From Gnetum montanum (Eukaryota > Streptophyta > Gnetopsida > Gnetales > Gnetaceae), in assembly GCA_015680685.1 (NCBI GenBank), contig MNCI01034636.1:682829-746828 (forward strand): 64,000 nucleotides of DNA, written 5' to 3'. The first letter of the stretch is position 1, and the number at the start of each line of letters is the position of its first letter. The notes under the pieces are model-generated. The model ran no database searches and was not told where the DNA came from. It saw only the letters and a list, made by a program, of their open reading frames with translations. This document shows positions 24,415 through 35,815 of this stretch, piece by piece. Both the position numbers and the translations under genes were made by a program.

Positions 24415-25221
24415 ATTTTGGCCTCCATTCCTATTACGGAGGACATCCCTACAAATGAGGCATCCATCTGTGCAACAATGCTGCCTCCTACACCACCAGA
24501 ATTGGGTTCAACAACCTTAGCCTTTTTTGATGATGCAATAAAAGTTAACCTCGCAGGAGGGGAGGTCGCTATAGCTCCACTATCCATTAGCATTCATGTT
24601 GGATAATATACGATTCGTAGAGTACATGTTGATGATGGTGCAGCAACAAACGTAGTCTTGTACTCTGTCATCGACAACCTAAGCCTGGAAAATTAAATCA
24701 AGCCAACCAAAACCACATGTCTAAAGTCCTTCAATGGATCATGTGTCATAGTCAGAGGTACAATCAACTTAGCCTTTGTGACAGGAGAGCAATTTCCCAC
24801 TAGCACAGATTTCACTGTCATAGAGGAGATGCTAGGTTTCAACATGATTCTAGGCAGGCCTTGGCTAGCCCAACTAAGGGCTATCTCCTCTCCCATCCAC
24901 CAAGAAATCCACCTTCCATATGAAGGTGGTCAAGTTATAATCCATGGTGATAACACTTCCTCTTCGACTATCCACGACATTGGCATGGCACAAGTTTTTG
25001 AAGCAGAGTTTCTTGGTGGTACACCTACGATAAACAATGCAATGCCTAAGGCTAACACACCTGAACGAGTGGTTGAAGCCAACAGTCCCCCAGAGGATCC
25101 TAAGCCTTGCATGCTCCCTAATCCATGCCTGGTTGGGAAGCAACTACATGACCAATACTTTCCCTTGGCCAAAGACGTGGGTACCTGCCTACCCTTTGCC
25201 TCAACTTGTCATGCATTTTGA
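24415..25221 (+). pseudogene. Protease-like region of element C
   Basis: VDDGAATNVV (Asp codon at about 24631) stands where a D-T/S/G-G motif is expected, followed by GFNMILGRPWL and HQEIHLPYEGGQVIIHGD, the typical end of the gag-protease segment in the Tat lineage. The frame is open from 24778 to 25221. No reverse transcriptase follows, so pol is deleted or was never present. Confidence 0.65.
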
Positions 25222-27142
25222 CTTTTGTTTACATTGCACTAGCCTATGCGTTTACATTTTGGCTGCTCACTTAGATCATGCATTTTTCTTTGTTTGCTCA
25301 TTCATCAACTTAGTTTACACATTGTTTAAAACACATAAAACTACAAAAACACATGGCCCGAAAAGGCCTTAAACTAGCATATGGCTCAAAATGGCCTAAA
25401 ACTATCACTTTTTGCGATGCTTTTCTTTCATTCACACATTTTAACTCTGTTTACAATAGGTGTTGCTTGATTTTGTTTTTTTTTTCTAGTTGATTTTTGT
25501 AGGATCTTGCAGACACACAGCATGACCATGCATGCAGCATCACACCTTACACAAGCAAGGAAAGCACTAGTCCGCTATGACTATAAACTGGCACAGAACG
25601 GTCCTGACATCATGACTTAAAACTAATACCACAGAATGGTCTAGGGGCTATGACTTGAAACTAGCACCACAGAATGTCCTGGGGTCATGATAATAAACCG
25701 ACACCATAGAGCTTTGTCCGGTATGACATTAAATTTTCACATCCGTCTACCATGACGTGAAACTAGCATCCAGAGTCCACTAAGACTATAAACTGGTTTG
25801 CCTCTTCACAGTCCGCTACAACTATAAACTAGCAATGCACCATTTTCTACGACACTAAACTGGCACCGTCCAAAGGGTTATGACATGAAACTAACCCGCA
25901 ACAGTCCACTAAGACTATAAACTAGCGACATCATCAACGACTAGGCAAAACTTGAAAAGATGTGTTGCTGCAATTGGTTGTTCATGTTCCATGAAGACTT
26001 GCTGCATAATTTGTCTCATGGACCTTGATGAGGCTAATGCTATTCTTGATTCTTTCTACTTTGAAAATTGCACATGGTGGCTCCATCTCCATCTCCTTGT
26101 TTAAAGTGCTTAGTTAACTATTTCATTTGTGTTTTTCTTGTCTTATTAGAGTTGTGTTTGCAGGATGACACATTTGAGGCGTTCGTACATAGATGCACTT
26201 CATCGTAACGACAAGGTATCACATTCTTCCTAATGCCCACAACTGGGTTAATCAATTCATCCATAAGTACATTCCCAACTCCTAATACATTCCCTATTCC
26301 CCATCATGCTTCCCTTACCCTATTCAAAATACACCCCCTTGATGCACATCCCAAAAAATCCTTGGTACACTATTGCACACTATGACTCTCTAAACAGTTG
26401 TAGCGCAAAACACAGTACATGGTACATGATGCAAAAAGCAAATGCTCGAGCACGAGCACGACACTAAAAGTAAGCTCTTTCAAAAAGACCAAAGAGATCA
26501 AGAAAAAAGAAAATAGAAAAGAAAACATCAAAAACAAAGCAAAAACAAAAGAAAAGAGAAACAAACAAAAAGAAAAAGAACAAAAAGGTCAAAGAGAAAA
26601 ATGCATGGAAAAGGTCTTCAGGACCCTGTTGACATCATAAACCATGGACTATTGGCTCTTCTCATACAAGCCCTAGGCGAGAAGGCAAGTGTCTTGGAAA
26701 AACAATTACACTCATGTCTCAAAGAGATCATGTTACACATCATCGCATGGCTTTGGCTATTTACAAAGGGCCCTGTAAACACTCTACAAGAGTCTCGTTT
26801 CTCCAAAGAATGCACGCCCTTTATGTCTTGATTTTGAGTCTGCTAAAAACCGGCTATTGACAAGGACCAATGACATAGCTTGTTCATGTGAGAGCATTCT
26901 TATCTCACAATCCCAATGATAATCATATCCCTCCATCAACTCTTGATTTCCCTAGTTACAACCAATCCCCCTGCATCTTGAAACTACACTTCATCAATCC
27001 CATGTACTTTTGAACATGGTACGATGACGTCTAGCCAAGGGCTGACGGTTAATGCTTGGTACTTGGTTGTTCATGGTGTTTTGCACTTCTTTGTCAATGC
27101 CTCTTAGGTAGATTCCTCCAGATGTCAACAAAGAGGGACCAA
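25222..27142 (+). other. Non-coding interior of element C
   Basis: It contains an array of short repeats (25565-25935), a splice-acceptor-like tract ending TTGTGTTTGCAG at about 26163 just before an ATG, and a purine-rich segment (26450-26600) of AAAG/AAAC words. It ends at a polypurine-like AAAGAGGGACC directly before LTR2. No pol motif was seen on either strand. Confidence 0.6.
25565..25935 (+). repeat. Short irregular tandem array in element C
   Basis: About ten diverged units of 35-50 bp built on CTATGACTATAAACTGGCAC and CAGTCC. Tandem arrays between the coding part and the 3' LTR are a known habit of Tat/Ogre elements. Confidence 0.6.
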
Positions 27143-29023
27143 TGAAACACCACTAATTTCGGCCTAACACTTTGAAATGAAAATGACTCAAGCCATTTCT
27201 AGCATTCAGAAGGCAAAACTTAACTAAGGCATGGAATTCATGCCCAGCTTGCTTGAGCCAGCTTGCTCACGCTATCAAGTTAGCTTGCCCTCAGCGTGAG
27301 GAACTCTAAGAGCTTCAAAATCAAGTCAAAATGGTTTGGTTTCAAAGGTGTAAGCCATCCTCAAGGGCCACTGCTATCAACTCCAAGCTTCAACATTTAG
27401 AGATTCAAATTTTAGCATCAAAAGGTGCAAATTTTCTCACTCATGCTATCACTCACGTTGAGGTCACACTGCAGCGTGAGTATAGCGTGACCAACTTTTA
27501 GAGCCTCAAAACTGAGTCAAAATGACTTGATTTTAAGGGTGCAAGTCATCCTTAGGATTCACTATAGATAACTATGGGTCCCAGCCTCTAGAATTTTAGA
27601 TTTTGGGCCCAAAATTGCAAGTTTTTTATCGTGTACGATGTGGTCAAGCTGAGGTCACGCTGCAGCGTGAGTATAACATGACCAACTTTTAGAGCCTTAA
27701 AACTGAGTCAAAATGACTTCATTTTAAGGGTGCAAGTTATCCTCAGGGTCCACTATTGATAACTATGGGTCCCAACCTCCAAAATTCTAGATTTTGGGCC
27801 CAAAATTGCAAGTTTTGTAGGTCACGCTGCACGTCACACTGTAGGTCACGCTGCAGCGTGAGTCCAGCATGACCTGCCATAAATGACTCAAAACAAAACA
27901 TTTTTAAGCTCAATTCATCAATCACAGTCAGGCAATTATTGCACTTCAAGAATCAAGCTTCAAAAATTGAAAATTTGGTTAAAAATTGCAAGTTTTTGCT
28001 CACTCACACTGAAGTCACACTGAGGTCACGCTGCAGCGTGAGTGTAGCATGTGCATGCTCAAGTCATGCCAAGACAAAATCAACTCACGCTAGAGGTCTT
28101 GCTCAGGCGGAGACATGTCAAACAGCCACAAACTCGACACCCTGCAGTAGTCAAGTCACAGATCCAAAAGTTTCAACAGAGCCACAACCAATTTCTCTTG
28201 TTGTAAATTATCATTTCATTATAAATCTTCATTTGTGGGCTTGTTAGGCCCTCATGATCCAAATTTTATGTGCTTCCATGGGCTTGAGTAAGCCACACGT
28301 TGTAAGATACAATATACTTGGTCTAGAACGTAGCTTGCCCACACACATCCAACTCACATACAGCTGTCCATTGGACATGTGTCACTTGATCCGCTTTCCT
28401 CTCATCTCCCAGCCGTTGATTCCATTCTTGAATTCTGCACCTGAGCCCTACCCAACCCTATTAATACCCTGTCAATTCACATGAAAGTGGTTGGCAATTT
28501 CAAAGTTTGACAGTTGAGGAAACTCAGACCAGTAATCCTTAGGTGCTCGGCACACTTGACTCCTAGCATCTAAGCACTTTTGAAACACATCACATCACAT
28601 CACCCTAGGGCTTGGTGCTTGACTTGCCATCCACACTTACACACTTACATATTTTCTAAGTAATACAATACAGTTTTTTTTGCCAGCCATTATTTTGTTT
28701 ACTCTGTTTTACATTTAGCTTACGTTCTATTTTACATTCAGTTTACGTTTCGTTTACAATACCAGTTCTGCATGCGTTTCTATTTATATTTCGTACTTGT
28801 TGTTTATGTTTTAAAACATCAGTTATGATAACCCCAGCACAAGCCATAGTTTACGCTTAGGGAAGTCCTTGGTTGATTTGCATGTAGACCATCCAAGGCA
28901 CTCTACCTTCATTTACTTTTCCAGCTTGCCCTTGGGTGAAGGCAGGGTGAGCTGTGTCTGCCCGACAATTTTTCGATGTTTGTTTTTCTTTCTAGCCTTA
29001 CACCAATGATTTAGGTCAGTACA
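27143..29023 (+). repeat. LTR2 of element C
   Basis: About 1881 bp, collinear with LTR1, with the same 188-bp duplicated unit and palindromes. Immediately after it the sequence has the 5' internal start (ATAAAT) for a few bases and then jumps to the 3' internal end. Confidence 0.8.
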
Positions 29024-29163
29024 ATAAATTTTGAACATGGTGCGATGACATCCAGCTAAGGGCTAACGGTTAATGTTTGGTACTTGGTTGTTCATGGTGT
29101 TTTGCACTTCTTTGTTGACGCCTCTCTTGTAGATTCCTCCATACGTCAACAAAGAGGGACCAA
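29024..29163 (+). other. Residual interior between LTR2 and LTR3 of element C
   Basis: These 140 bases match 27012-27142, the last part of the interior before LTR2. Together with LTR3 they are the remains of a second, tandem element whose interior was deleted. Confidence 0.75.
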
Positions 29164-29815
29164 TGAAACACCACTAATTTCGGCCTAACACTTTGAAACG
29201 AGAACAACTCAAGCCCTTTTCAACATTTGGGAGGCAAAATGTAACTAAGTCATGGAATTCATGCCTAGCTTGCTTGAGCCTGCTTGCGCACGCTGTCAAG
29301 CTAGCTTGCCCTCAGCATGAGTAACTTCGACAGCTTCAAAATCAAGTCGAAATGGTTTGGTTTCAAAGGTAGAAGCCATCCTTAAGGGCCACTGATGTCA
29401 ACTCCAAGCTTTAGCATTTTGAGATTCAAATTTCAGCGTCAAAAGATGCAAATTTCCTCACTCACGCTATCACTCACGCTGAGGTCATGTTGCAGCGTGA
29501 GTACAGCGTGACCAACATTTAGAGCCTCAAAACCGAGTCAAAATGACTTGATTTCAAGGGTGCAAGTCATCCTTAGGGTTCACTATTGATAACTATGGGT
29601 CCAAACCTCTAGAATTCCAGATTTTAGGCCAAAAATTGCAAGTTTTTTGTCGCATATGCTGTGGTCACGTTGAGGTCACGCTGTAGCGTGAGTACAGCAT
29701 GACCAACTTTTAGAGCCTTAAAAATGTGTCAAAATGACTTGATTTCAAGGGTGCAAGTCATCCTCAGGGTTCACTATTGATAACTATGGGTCCCAGCCTC
29801 CAAAATTCCAGATTC
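29164..29815 (+). repeat. LTR3 of element C, truncated
   Basis: It begins TGAAACACCACTAATTTC and follows LTR1/LTR2 up to TTCCAGATT, where it stops. The next 180 bases include a short inverted piece of the same LTR (about 29833-29895). Confidence 0.75.
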
Positions 29816-29998
29816 TATAATTATCATGAGTTTATAGTGAAGCCTAATTTTTCACCAAATTTTGAATTTTTGAATTTTTGATTCAAAATTTTTCACCAGA
29901 TTCTATAATCACCCAGTATTCTACTCCTTTTGAAGCATCAACAAAATGATAAGGCATAATAATTCCATGGCAAGAGAGTAAATACATTCTTAACCATC
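29816..29998. other. Rearranged junction segment
   Basis: Between truncated LTR3 and element D. CCAGATTCTATAAT occurs twice, at about 29808 and 29898. The stretch between contains an inverted scrap of C LTR sequence. The remaining bases match nothing else in the window. Confidence 0.5.
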
Positions 29999-30887
29999 TG
30001 ATGTAGTGTCTTTGAGTCGATGCGTTGACTAGGCCGCATATACATGGTCATGTCGACGTAGGCCCATCGACATAGCCTTCCATGTGTCGATGTGGCCCCA
30101 TTTACGCGAAGCCTATTTCGGCCTATAAATAAGAGGGCCTTCTGTCTCATTTAGGTACCTTTTAGTTAGTTGTAGCGAAGCTCTTGCAGTTTGTTCTCAT
30201 AGGAGATAGAATATTTTCCAAGTGCCCATAGCAGGTGTAAAAAAAGTGATCGGCTCTTTATTCGAGCGTAGATGTATCTGAGCCCATTGGCGTGATGGCA
30301 ATATTCAAGCATTCCTTGTAGCATTTGGACTTAGCTATTTTATGCATTCAGTAGTTTAATATGTTTATGCTTTGTTAATTACTTGCTAATTACTTAGGTT
30401 TTTGTTATTATTATTTCAATCGCTATTGCTCATTCATAGTTCGTAAAGGCCATAAGTATGACCATCTCGAACGTAAATCAAAAACTTGGTAAACCTAGTG
30501 ATGCCTAACGTCTGGTAACCCAGAAGTGTTAGGAGATGCTCAGAACGTGCTCGGAAGATGGGACCGGATACTTATGCAAGGAATAGTTAGAATACAAGCT
30601 AGGATAATTAGAGATTAGATAATAGTTTATTCCTTACTTTTTATACATTAATTAGCCACCAAAAGATAAGTAAAAAGCTATAAAAATCATTAGTCTTAAT
30701 CTCACTTAACCATCGCAAACAGAACATCACAAGTGAGATTAGGAAGACAATGACCGTGCTAACCCAAGGTTTCACTGGTTAGAGTCTGGTGTATGTTAAG
30801 TGCTTATAGTCTACAGAATTCGATCGAGTCGCATGTGAACACCTGTGATTTGTATGGTTGGGCGTAGGGGTACCTAGTCACTCATCA
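29999..30887 (+). repeat. 5' LTR of element D
   Basis: TGATGTAGTG ... CTCATCA. TATA box CTATAAATAAGAGG at 30123. Upstream are GTCGAC/GTCGATG palindromic words (30015-30100). Compared with the 3' LTR it lacks the AATAAAGACAAACT stretch, so the likely polyadenylation signal is missing from this copy only. Confidence 0.9.
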
Positions 30888-30888
30888 T

Positions 30889-30906
30889 TGGCGCCATTGT
30901 TAGGGA
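30889..30906 (+). other. Primer-binding site, tRNA-Asp type (element D)
   Basis: TGGCGCCATTGTTAGGGA, one base after the LTR. Confidence 0.8.
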
Positions 30907-31053
30907 AGGTTAGTCTTACATGCATCATCTAACCTTAGTGAAATTATCATTCAAGTCGTTGGAATAGACCTAGGATAGAAATATTTATGCATGCTAGGCG
31001 GATTAAAGTAAATAGTAAGGTACATCGATTACATGGACCATCTAATGTCCAAT

Positions 31054-33480
31054 ATGTCTTCTCACAGGAGAGAGGTATTCGAACCACTAGTGCTACAAGA
31101 ATGTCGGGTGGTATACAAGCATCCTGATGAATAACTTCCTAATTTCACATTCATCCTACATCAGGATGAGCATCTATGATGGCGGGACATGGAGGGCAAC
31201 ATCGTGCTACTACCTGACCGATCGGCTCTTGTGATGCTATATCACAATCTGGGTAGATTGGGCATCCAGGACTGTGAAGCAGAGTATGTCATGGAGGACC
31301 ATGACTACCGAGACTATCGTTGCACTAATGCTCAACGAGCAAGAGACCAGCAACAGGTGGACAGATATGAACAATAGAAGGGGAAACACTTTAATAACCT
31401 TACTCTCGCAAGGGCTACAAGACGATGGGGATCCCATCTTTCATGATACCCATTCGGCTGAACTTAACCTAGGGTAGTAGATCCTCGAGTCCATCATTCA
31501 AAAAAAGCCTATAAGTGACCACGATCCTCAAGGGGATGGAGAGTCATGTAGTAAGGCTGGGCCGAATGATTGAGGCCGTTATCAGGGTAGAGGGGGAGAT
31601 TGACACCAGAGTGGTGGTGATGCCTCTCCTTCTTCTCCATCCTCTTGCTCTCCTACACCTTCACCTAGCTCAGCCTCTGAATGTAACCGAGGTAGGAAGG
31701 AGTGAAAGGATGGTGGTAAAAAGGTTTGGAAGGGACAACATAAGGAAACACGCAACCAATTGTGTGAGCCTCACCATCATGAAAGGAGGGGCCACTAGAA
31801 TCATCACAAACATCATGGTCCTTAGCAGGACTATGATTTAGATGAGCCATTGTTGGCTGCTCGGAGCATGATCCAAATCACTGAGGCAGTTCAAATCCCT
31901 AGTAGGCACATAAAGGATAGCCAGATCAAGTGCGTTGATATGAACAACATCCCCATATTCGAAGGGGAATACAACTATGATTTGCAAACTCACCTGCAAG
32001 CGTTCCATGATGCCTGCACCCTGTAGAACATTGACAATGATTGGTAGAAGTTGAAACCATTCCCTCATACAATCATCAAAGAGGCTAAAAGTTGGTACCA
32101 GTTCTTGGAGCCGAAATCAATCAAAAGATGGAGTACGATGCTTGAAATTTTCAATGACAAGTATCAAACGTACTCTAGAGTGGCGAATTTGAGATGGCAG
32201 ATCCAAGGTTGGAAATAAAGAAATCATGAATCCTTGGATGTCGCCATGAGCAGGTACTACTCATTATTGCATCGGTGCCCTGGTCATGATTACTCTCAGT
32301 GGACACAGCTTCGCCACATCATTGATGGGCTTCGTTTTGAAACGTGAAAGACCCTTGGTGTGTATGCCTAGGGGCAACTATCGAAGCTAAGGGCCCATCA
32401 ATTGTAGCACCTCATTGAACAGGTGGCCAAGGAGGAAGGAGAACTTAGAAAAAAGGAGAGCGGAGAAGAATTTAACTAGGATCCTTCCCTCAGAAAAAGG
32501 GAGGTCCAATTTTGTGATGAGGAGATTGAATCACTGCTGGAAGAAGCGGTGAATCGAAAGACTTTATTGTTACAAAAGTTCGCATCTGAAATTTTGGCAA
32601 AGGTGGATAAGATGTGGGACTCTTTGGATGAAAGAGTCTAAAGCATGTTGAAAATTGTAGAGGAGTCCAAAGACTACGATCGGCGTAGAAAGAAGGAAGC
32701 TGAATGTGCCCAATATAAGGGTAAGGACAAAGTTGCTACAGTAGAGCAGGTTTTAGACTCTGACACCAAAGAGGATGATGAATGTGGCATATGCCAATAT
32801 GAACATTCTAAGGGATGCTGTCCTATGGTGTCACATCTTCAAGAGTCTGGGGTGTACGCATTGAACCCTCGCTTGGCACAGCAGTAAACACCCTGAAGGT
32901 TACCTTATCCACAAGGCAATTCCAGGCAGTTCCACCAGTAGCAGCAAGGATATTATCCAAGTGGGGCGCCACCGCAACTGTATGAATACTTCCAATAGTG
33001 GCAGTAACCACAAGCATGGGGGATGCCACCTCCAAGGTAGTAGTACCCTTACAAATAGCCAAATCCTTATGGGTACTATGTTTTGCAACCAGTCTCTCTA
33101 GGGAACTCTTCCAGTCATGCGGCCTTTCAAAGTCATTACCACCCCCGGAGTATTTTTGACCTCAATCTCCATCACCCAAGGGGGAGAGCCCACATCTCTT
33201 CTATCCTCCATCATCTTCTCTTGCCACTCCTCCACAACATCCTACTCAACTACCACCTTCCCCATAGATGCAAGGAGAGATATCTCCACAACCGTAGCAA
33301 CGAAGCACTACGAGGGCTATTAACTTACAACCAACACCTTAGCCGAGTGGACCAGAACCCAAGCCACAAAAACATCCTTTTTTCTAGCCCAATAACTTGA
33401 ACATACGCTCACATACACCTGTGGACAATGCCTCTGAACCTACAAGCGTCTCCACTATTCCACCACCAGAGTAGCCTCCA
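31054..33480 (+). pseudogene. gag, broken (element D)
   Basis: The ATG at 31054 begins Met-Ser-Ser-His. The HPDE / HQDEHL / WRDMEGNIVLLPDRSA block is followed by a basic Ser-Pro-rich part, the retrotrans_gag core (about 31960-32480; CPGHDYSQWTQLRHIIDGL) and the knuckle CGICQYEHSKGCC (about 32784-32822) with HLQESGVYALNPRL. There is a TAA in the first block, a TGA at LRW, and frame changes further on. Confidence 0.8.
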
Positions 33481-34200
33481 AGCCAACCGCACTCCAACAT
33501 CCAGACAGTCATGCTCACCCATGCCGTGATCGACTGGATCAAGGCAGGTCACCTTCCCTAGAAATTGATTGATTTGTGAAGCCACATCATCTATCTTTAG
33601 GTGGCTAGGAATGAGTGATGCAAAGCTCTTTTGGACTTAGGGTCAGGGGTCAATTTGATCTCTCATGATATGTACAAGAACTGGAACCTACCCTTGCTAA
33701 AGAAGAGAAACATCCAACTTAAGTTAGCAGACTAGTCCATCACCATTCCCTTGGGATTGGTGGAGGACATACTGACCACCATTTGTGGGTGGTCCTACCC
33801 TGCTGATTTCCTAGTCATCCATGTGGAGAACTGCAAGGGAAACTTCCCAATCCTCATGGGAAGAGCCTGGCTAAGCATGGTGGATGCACGACTAGGCCTT
33901 CGAGGTTTGTCCTTGGAAATTTGAAAGGAAAATCCTTTTGGGAAGATCAAGAAGAAGTGCATTCCATGCCTCACATATAGTGACTTAGGGCGCAATTGTG
34001 TGTAGCAGTTATGGTCCGCTAAGTAGATATCCATTCAAGCATGCAGTCGGTGTACTGAGGAATCACCTATTCAACAGTGCCTGTACGTAGTAGCCACTAA
34101 CCAAGAGGGCACCCAGTGGCTGACAACTGTTCCTACTAGCAGCACATTATGCATGGAACTATCTGAGGGGCTTGTGCAAGCCTATGTTGAAAGCGTGGAC
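33481..34200 (+). pseudogene. Aspartic protease region, broken (element D)
   Basis: VMLTHAVIDWIKAGHLP precedes the domain, as in A and B. Active site LLDLGSGVNLIS (Asp codon 33634), then ILTTICGWSYPADFLVIHV and ILMGRAWLSMVDARL. Stops after QLKLAD and elsewhere. Confidence 0.75.
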
Positions 34201-34239
34201 GAGATGGAAGAGGTTCATCAATAGGTCTTCATTGTTGAT

Positions 34240-35250
34240 GACCAAGATGACCGGGGGAAGCTGCAAATCCCTGAGAGCTTCAAACAGGAGCCCCTGGAGC
34301 TAAAGTCTTTACCAGCTCACTTGGAATATGCATTTTTGCAAAATGGGAAGTCAGTAATCATCAATGCCACCCTTGCTCCTAAACAGAAAAAGAGATTGCT
34401 GAAGGTGGTAAACAAGTGGGTTGATGCATTTGCATGGTCATATCCTGAGTTGACTGGAGTTGATCCCAGGGTCTACCAGCATTGAATCTATATTGACCCT
34501 TCCATGAAGCCACAACGACAACTACAAAGATGATTGAATCCCAAACTAAAGCAAGTTGTAAAGGATGAAATCAAACAATTGCTAAAGGTGGGATTCATCT
34601 ATTCTATTGCCAATAGAGAATGGGTCAGCCCACTCATTATTGTGCCCAAGAAAGGTGGCAAGTGGAGGGTCTGTATTGATTTTCGGTTTCTCAATATGGC
34701 GACCTTCAAGGATCATTTTCTGCTCCCATTTGTGGACCAGGTGTTGGACACCATCGCAGGGCACCGCTACTATAGTTTTTTGGATGGCTATAGTGGTTAT
34801 AACCAAATCCAAATAATATCAAAAGACCAGGCCAAAACAACTTTCACGAGTCCATGGGGGACTTTTGCATACAAGAAGATGTCCTTTGGCCAGTGCAATG
34901 CGCCTGCTACGTTCCAACGCCTTGTCCTGAGTATCTTCCAGCAACAAATCAACAATGGGGTGGAAGTCTTCATGGATGACTTCTCCACCTATGGGGCCAC
35001 GTTTGAGCAAGCCTTGGACTATCTGGAGCAGGTTCTGAAAAGGTGTGTAGACACCAATCTGCAGCTTAATTGGCAGAAGATCCATTTGATGGTCCAAGAG
35101 GGCATCATGCTGGGGCACCACATCTCACAAATAGGGATCAGCATAGATCCTAAAAAGATCAAGGTCATCGAAGGAATCACCCACCAACCAAGTACCTTTA
35201 AAGATGTTCGATCATTCCTTGGACACACTGGTTACTACCGGCGTTTCATT
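34240..35250 (+). pseudogene. Reverse transcriptase (element D)
   Basis: The RT core is open for 239 codons (34534-35253): LLKVGFIYSI, WVSPLIIVPKKGGKWRVCID, FLDGYSGYNQIQI, AKTTFTSPWGTFAYKKM, CNAPATFQR and the catalytic VFMDDFS. It is the best preserved RT in the window. Upstream (linker LEYAFLQNGKSVIIN) there is a stop before MNPKLK. Downstream a one-base insertion at about 35250 shifts the frame before RNase H, so RT and RNase H are no longer joined. Confidence 0.85.
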
Positions 35251-35815
35251 TGAAAACTTCTCGAAGATCGCCAAGTCATTGGTAGAACTTACAAAGAAGG
35301 ATGTTCTGTTCATCTGGACTAAGGAATGCGAGTCTGCATTCCAAGAATTGAAACAGAAACTCGTAGAAACTCCATTTCTATGGGCACTTGATTGGTCTAG
35401 ACCCTTCTACATTATGACAGATGCATCCAACTATGCCTTGGGAGCTGTGCTTACACAGTGTGACGATCAAAAACATCCATATTATATCCACTGTTTAAGC
35501 CGTAGCATTGTGGGTGCTCAGTTGAACTACACCACCACCGAAAAGGAGTTGATGGTGATGGTGTTCTTCTTGGACAAATTCTAGCACTATGTGCTCGGAT
35601 ACGAGGTGTTTGTGCATACTGACCACAGTGCTATCCGGTTCCTAATGAACAAACCAACGGTGAGCCCCTGCATAGTCTGGTGGTTGGAGATTCTTCAGGA
35701 GTTTGATCTTACCATGGTAGACCAGAAGGGGATCGAGAACATGGTCGCTAACCATTGTCTCGGTTGCGATGGGATGACGCAGAAGAGGAGGAGCCCTTAT
35801 CCAACCAATTTCTAG
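35251..35815 (+). pseudogene. RNase H, broken (element D)
   Basis: NFSKIAKSLVELTKKDVLFIW, then MTDASNYALGAVLTQ, TTTEKELMVMVFFLDKF, stop (TAG at 35582), HYVLGYEVFVHTDHSAIRFLMNKP. Catalytic Asp and Glu positions are kept; the frame is broken once inside the domain. Confidence 0.8.

Larger units (their letters stand above)
19630..29815 (+). mobile_element. Tat-like LTR retrotransposon C, pol-less, with three LTRs
   Basis: Order: LTR1 (19630-21486), primer site, gag, protease-like domain, non-coding interior with a tandem array, LTR2 (27143-29023), a 140-bp piece of interior, LTR3 truncated at 29815. There are no RT, RNase H or integrase motifs between 25222 and 27142, so the element is non-autonomous. 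It sits inside the 3' non-coding region of B. The left flank is CAGCC (19625-19629); the right flank is destroyed. Confidence 0.8.
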
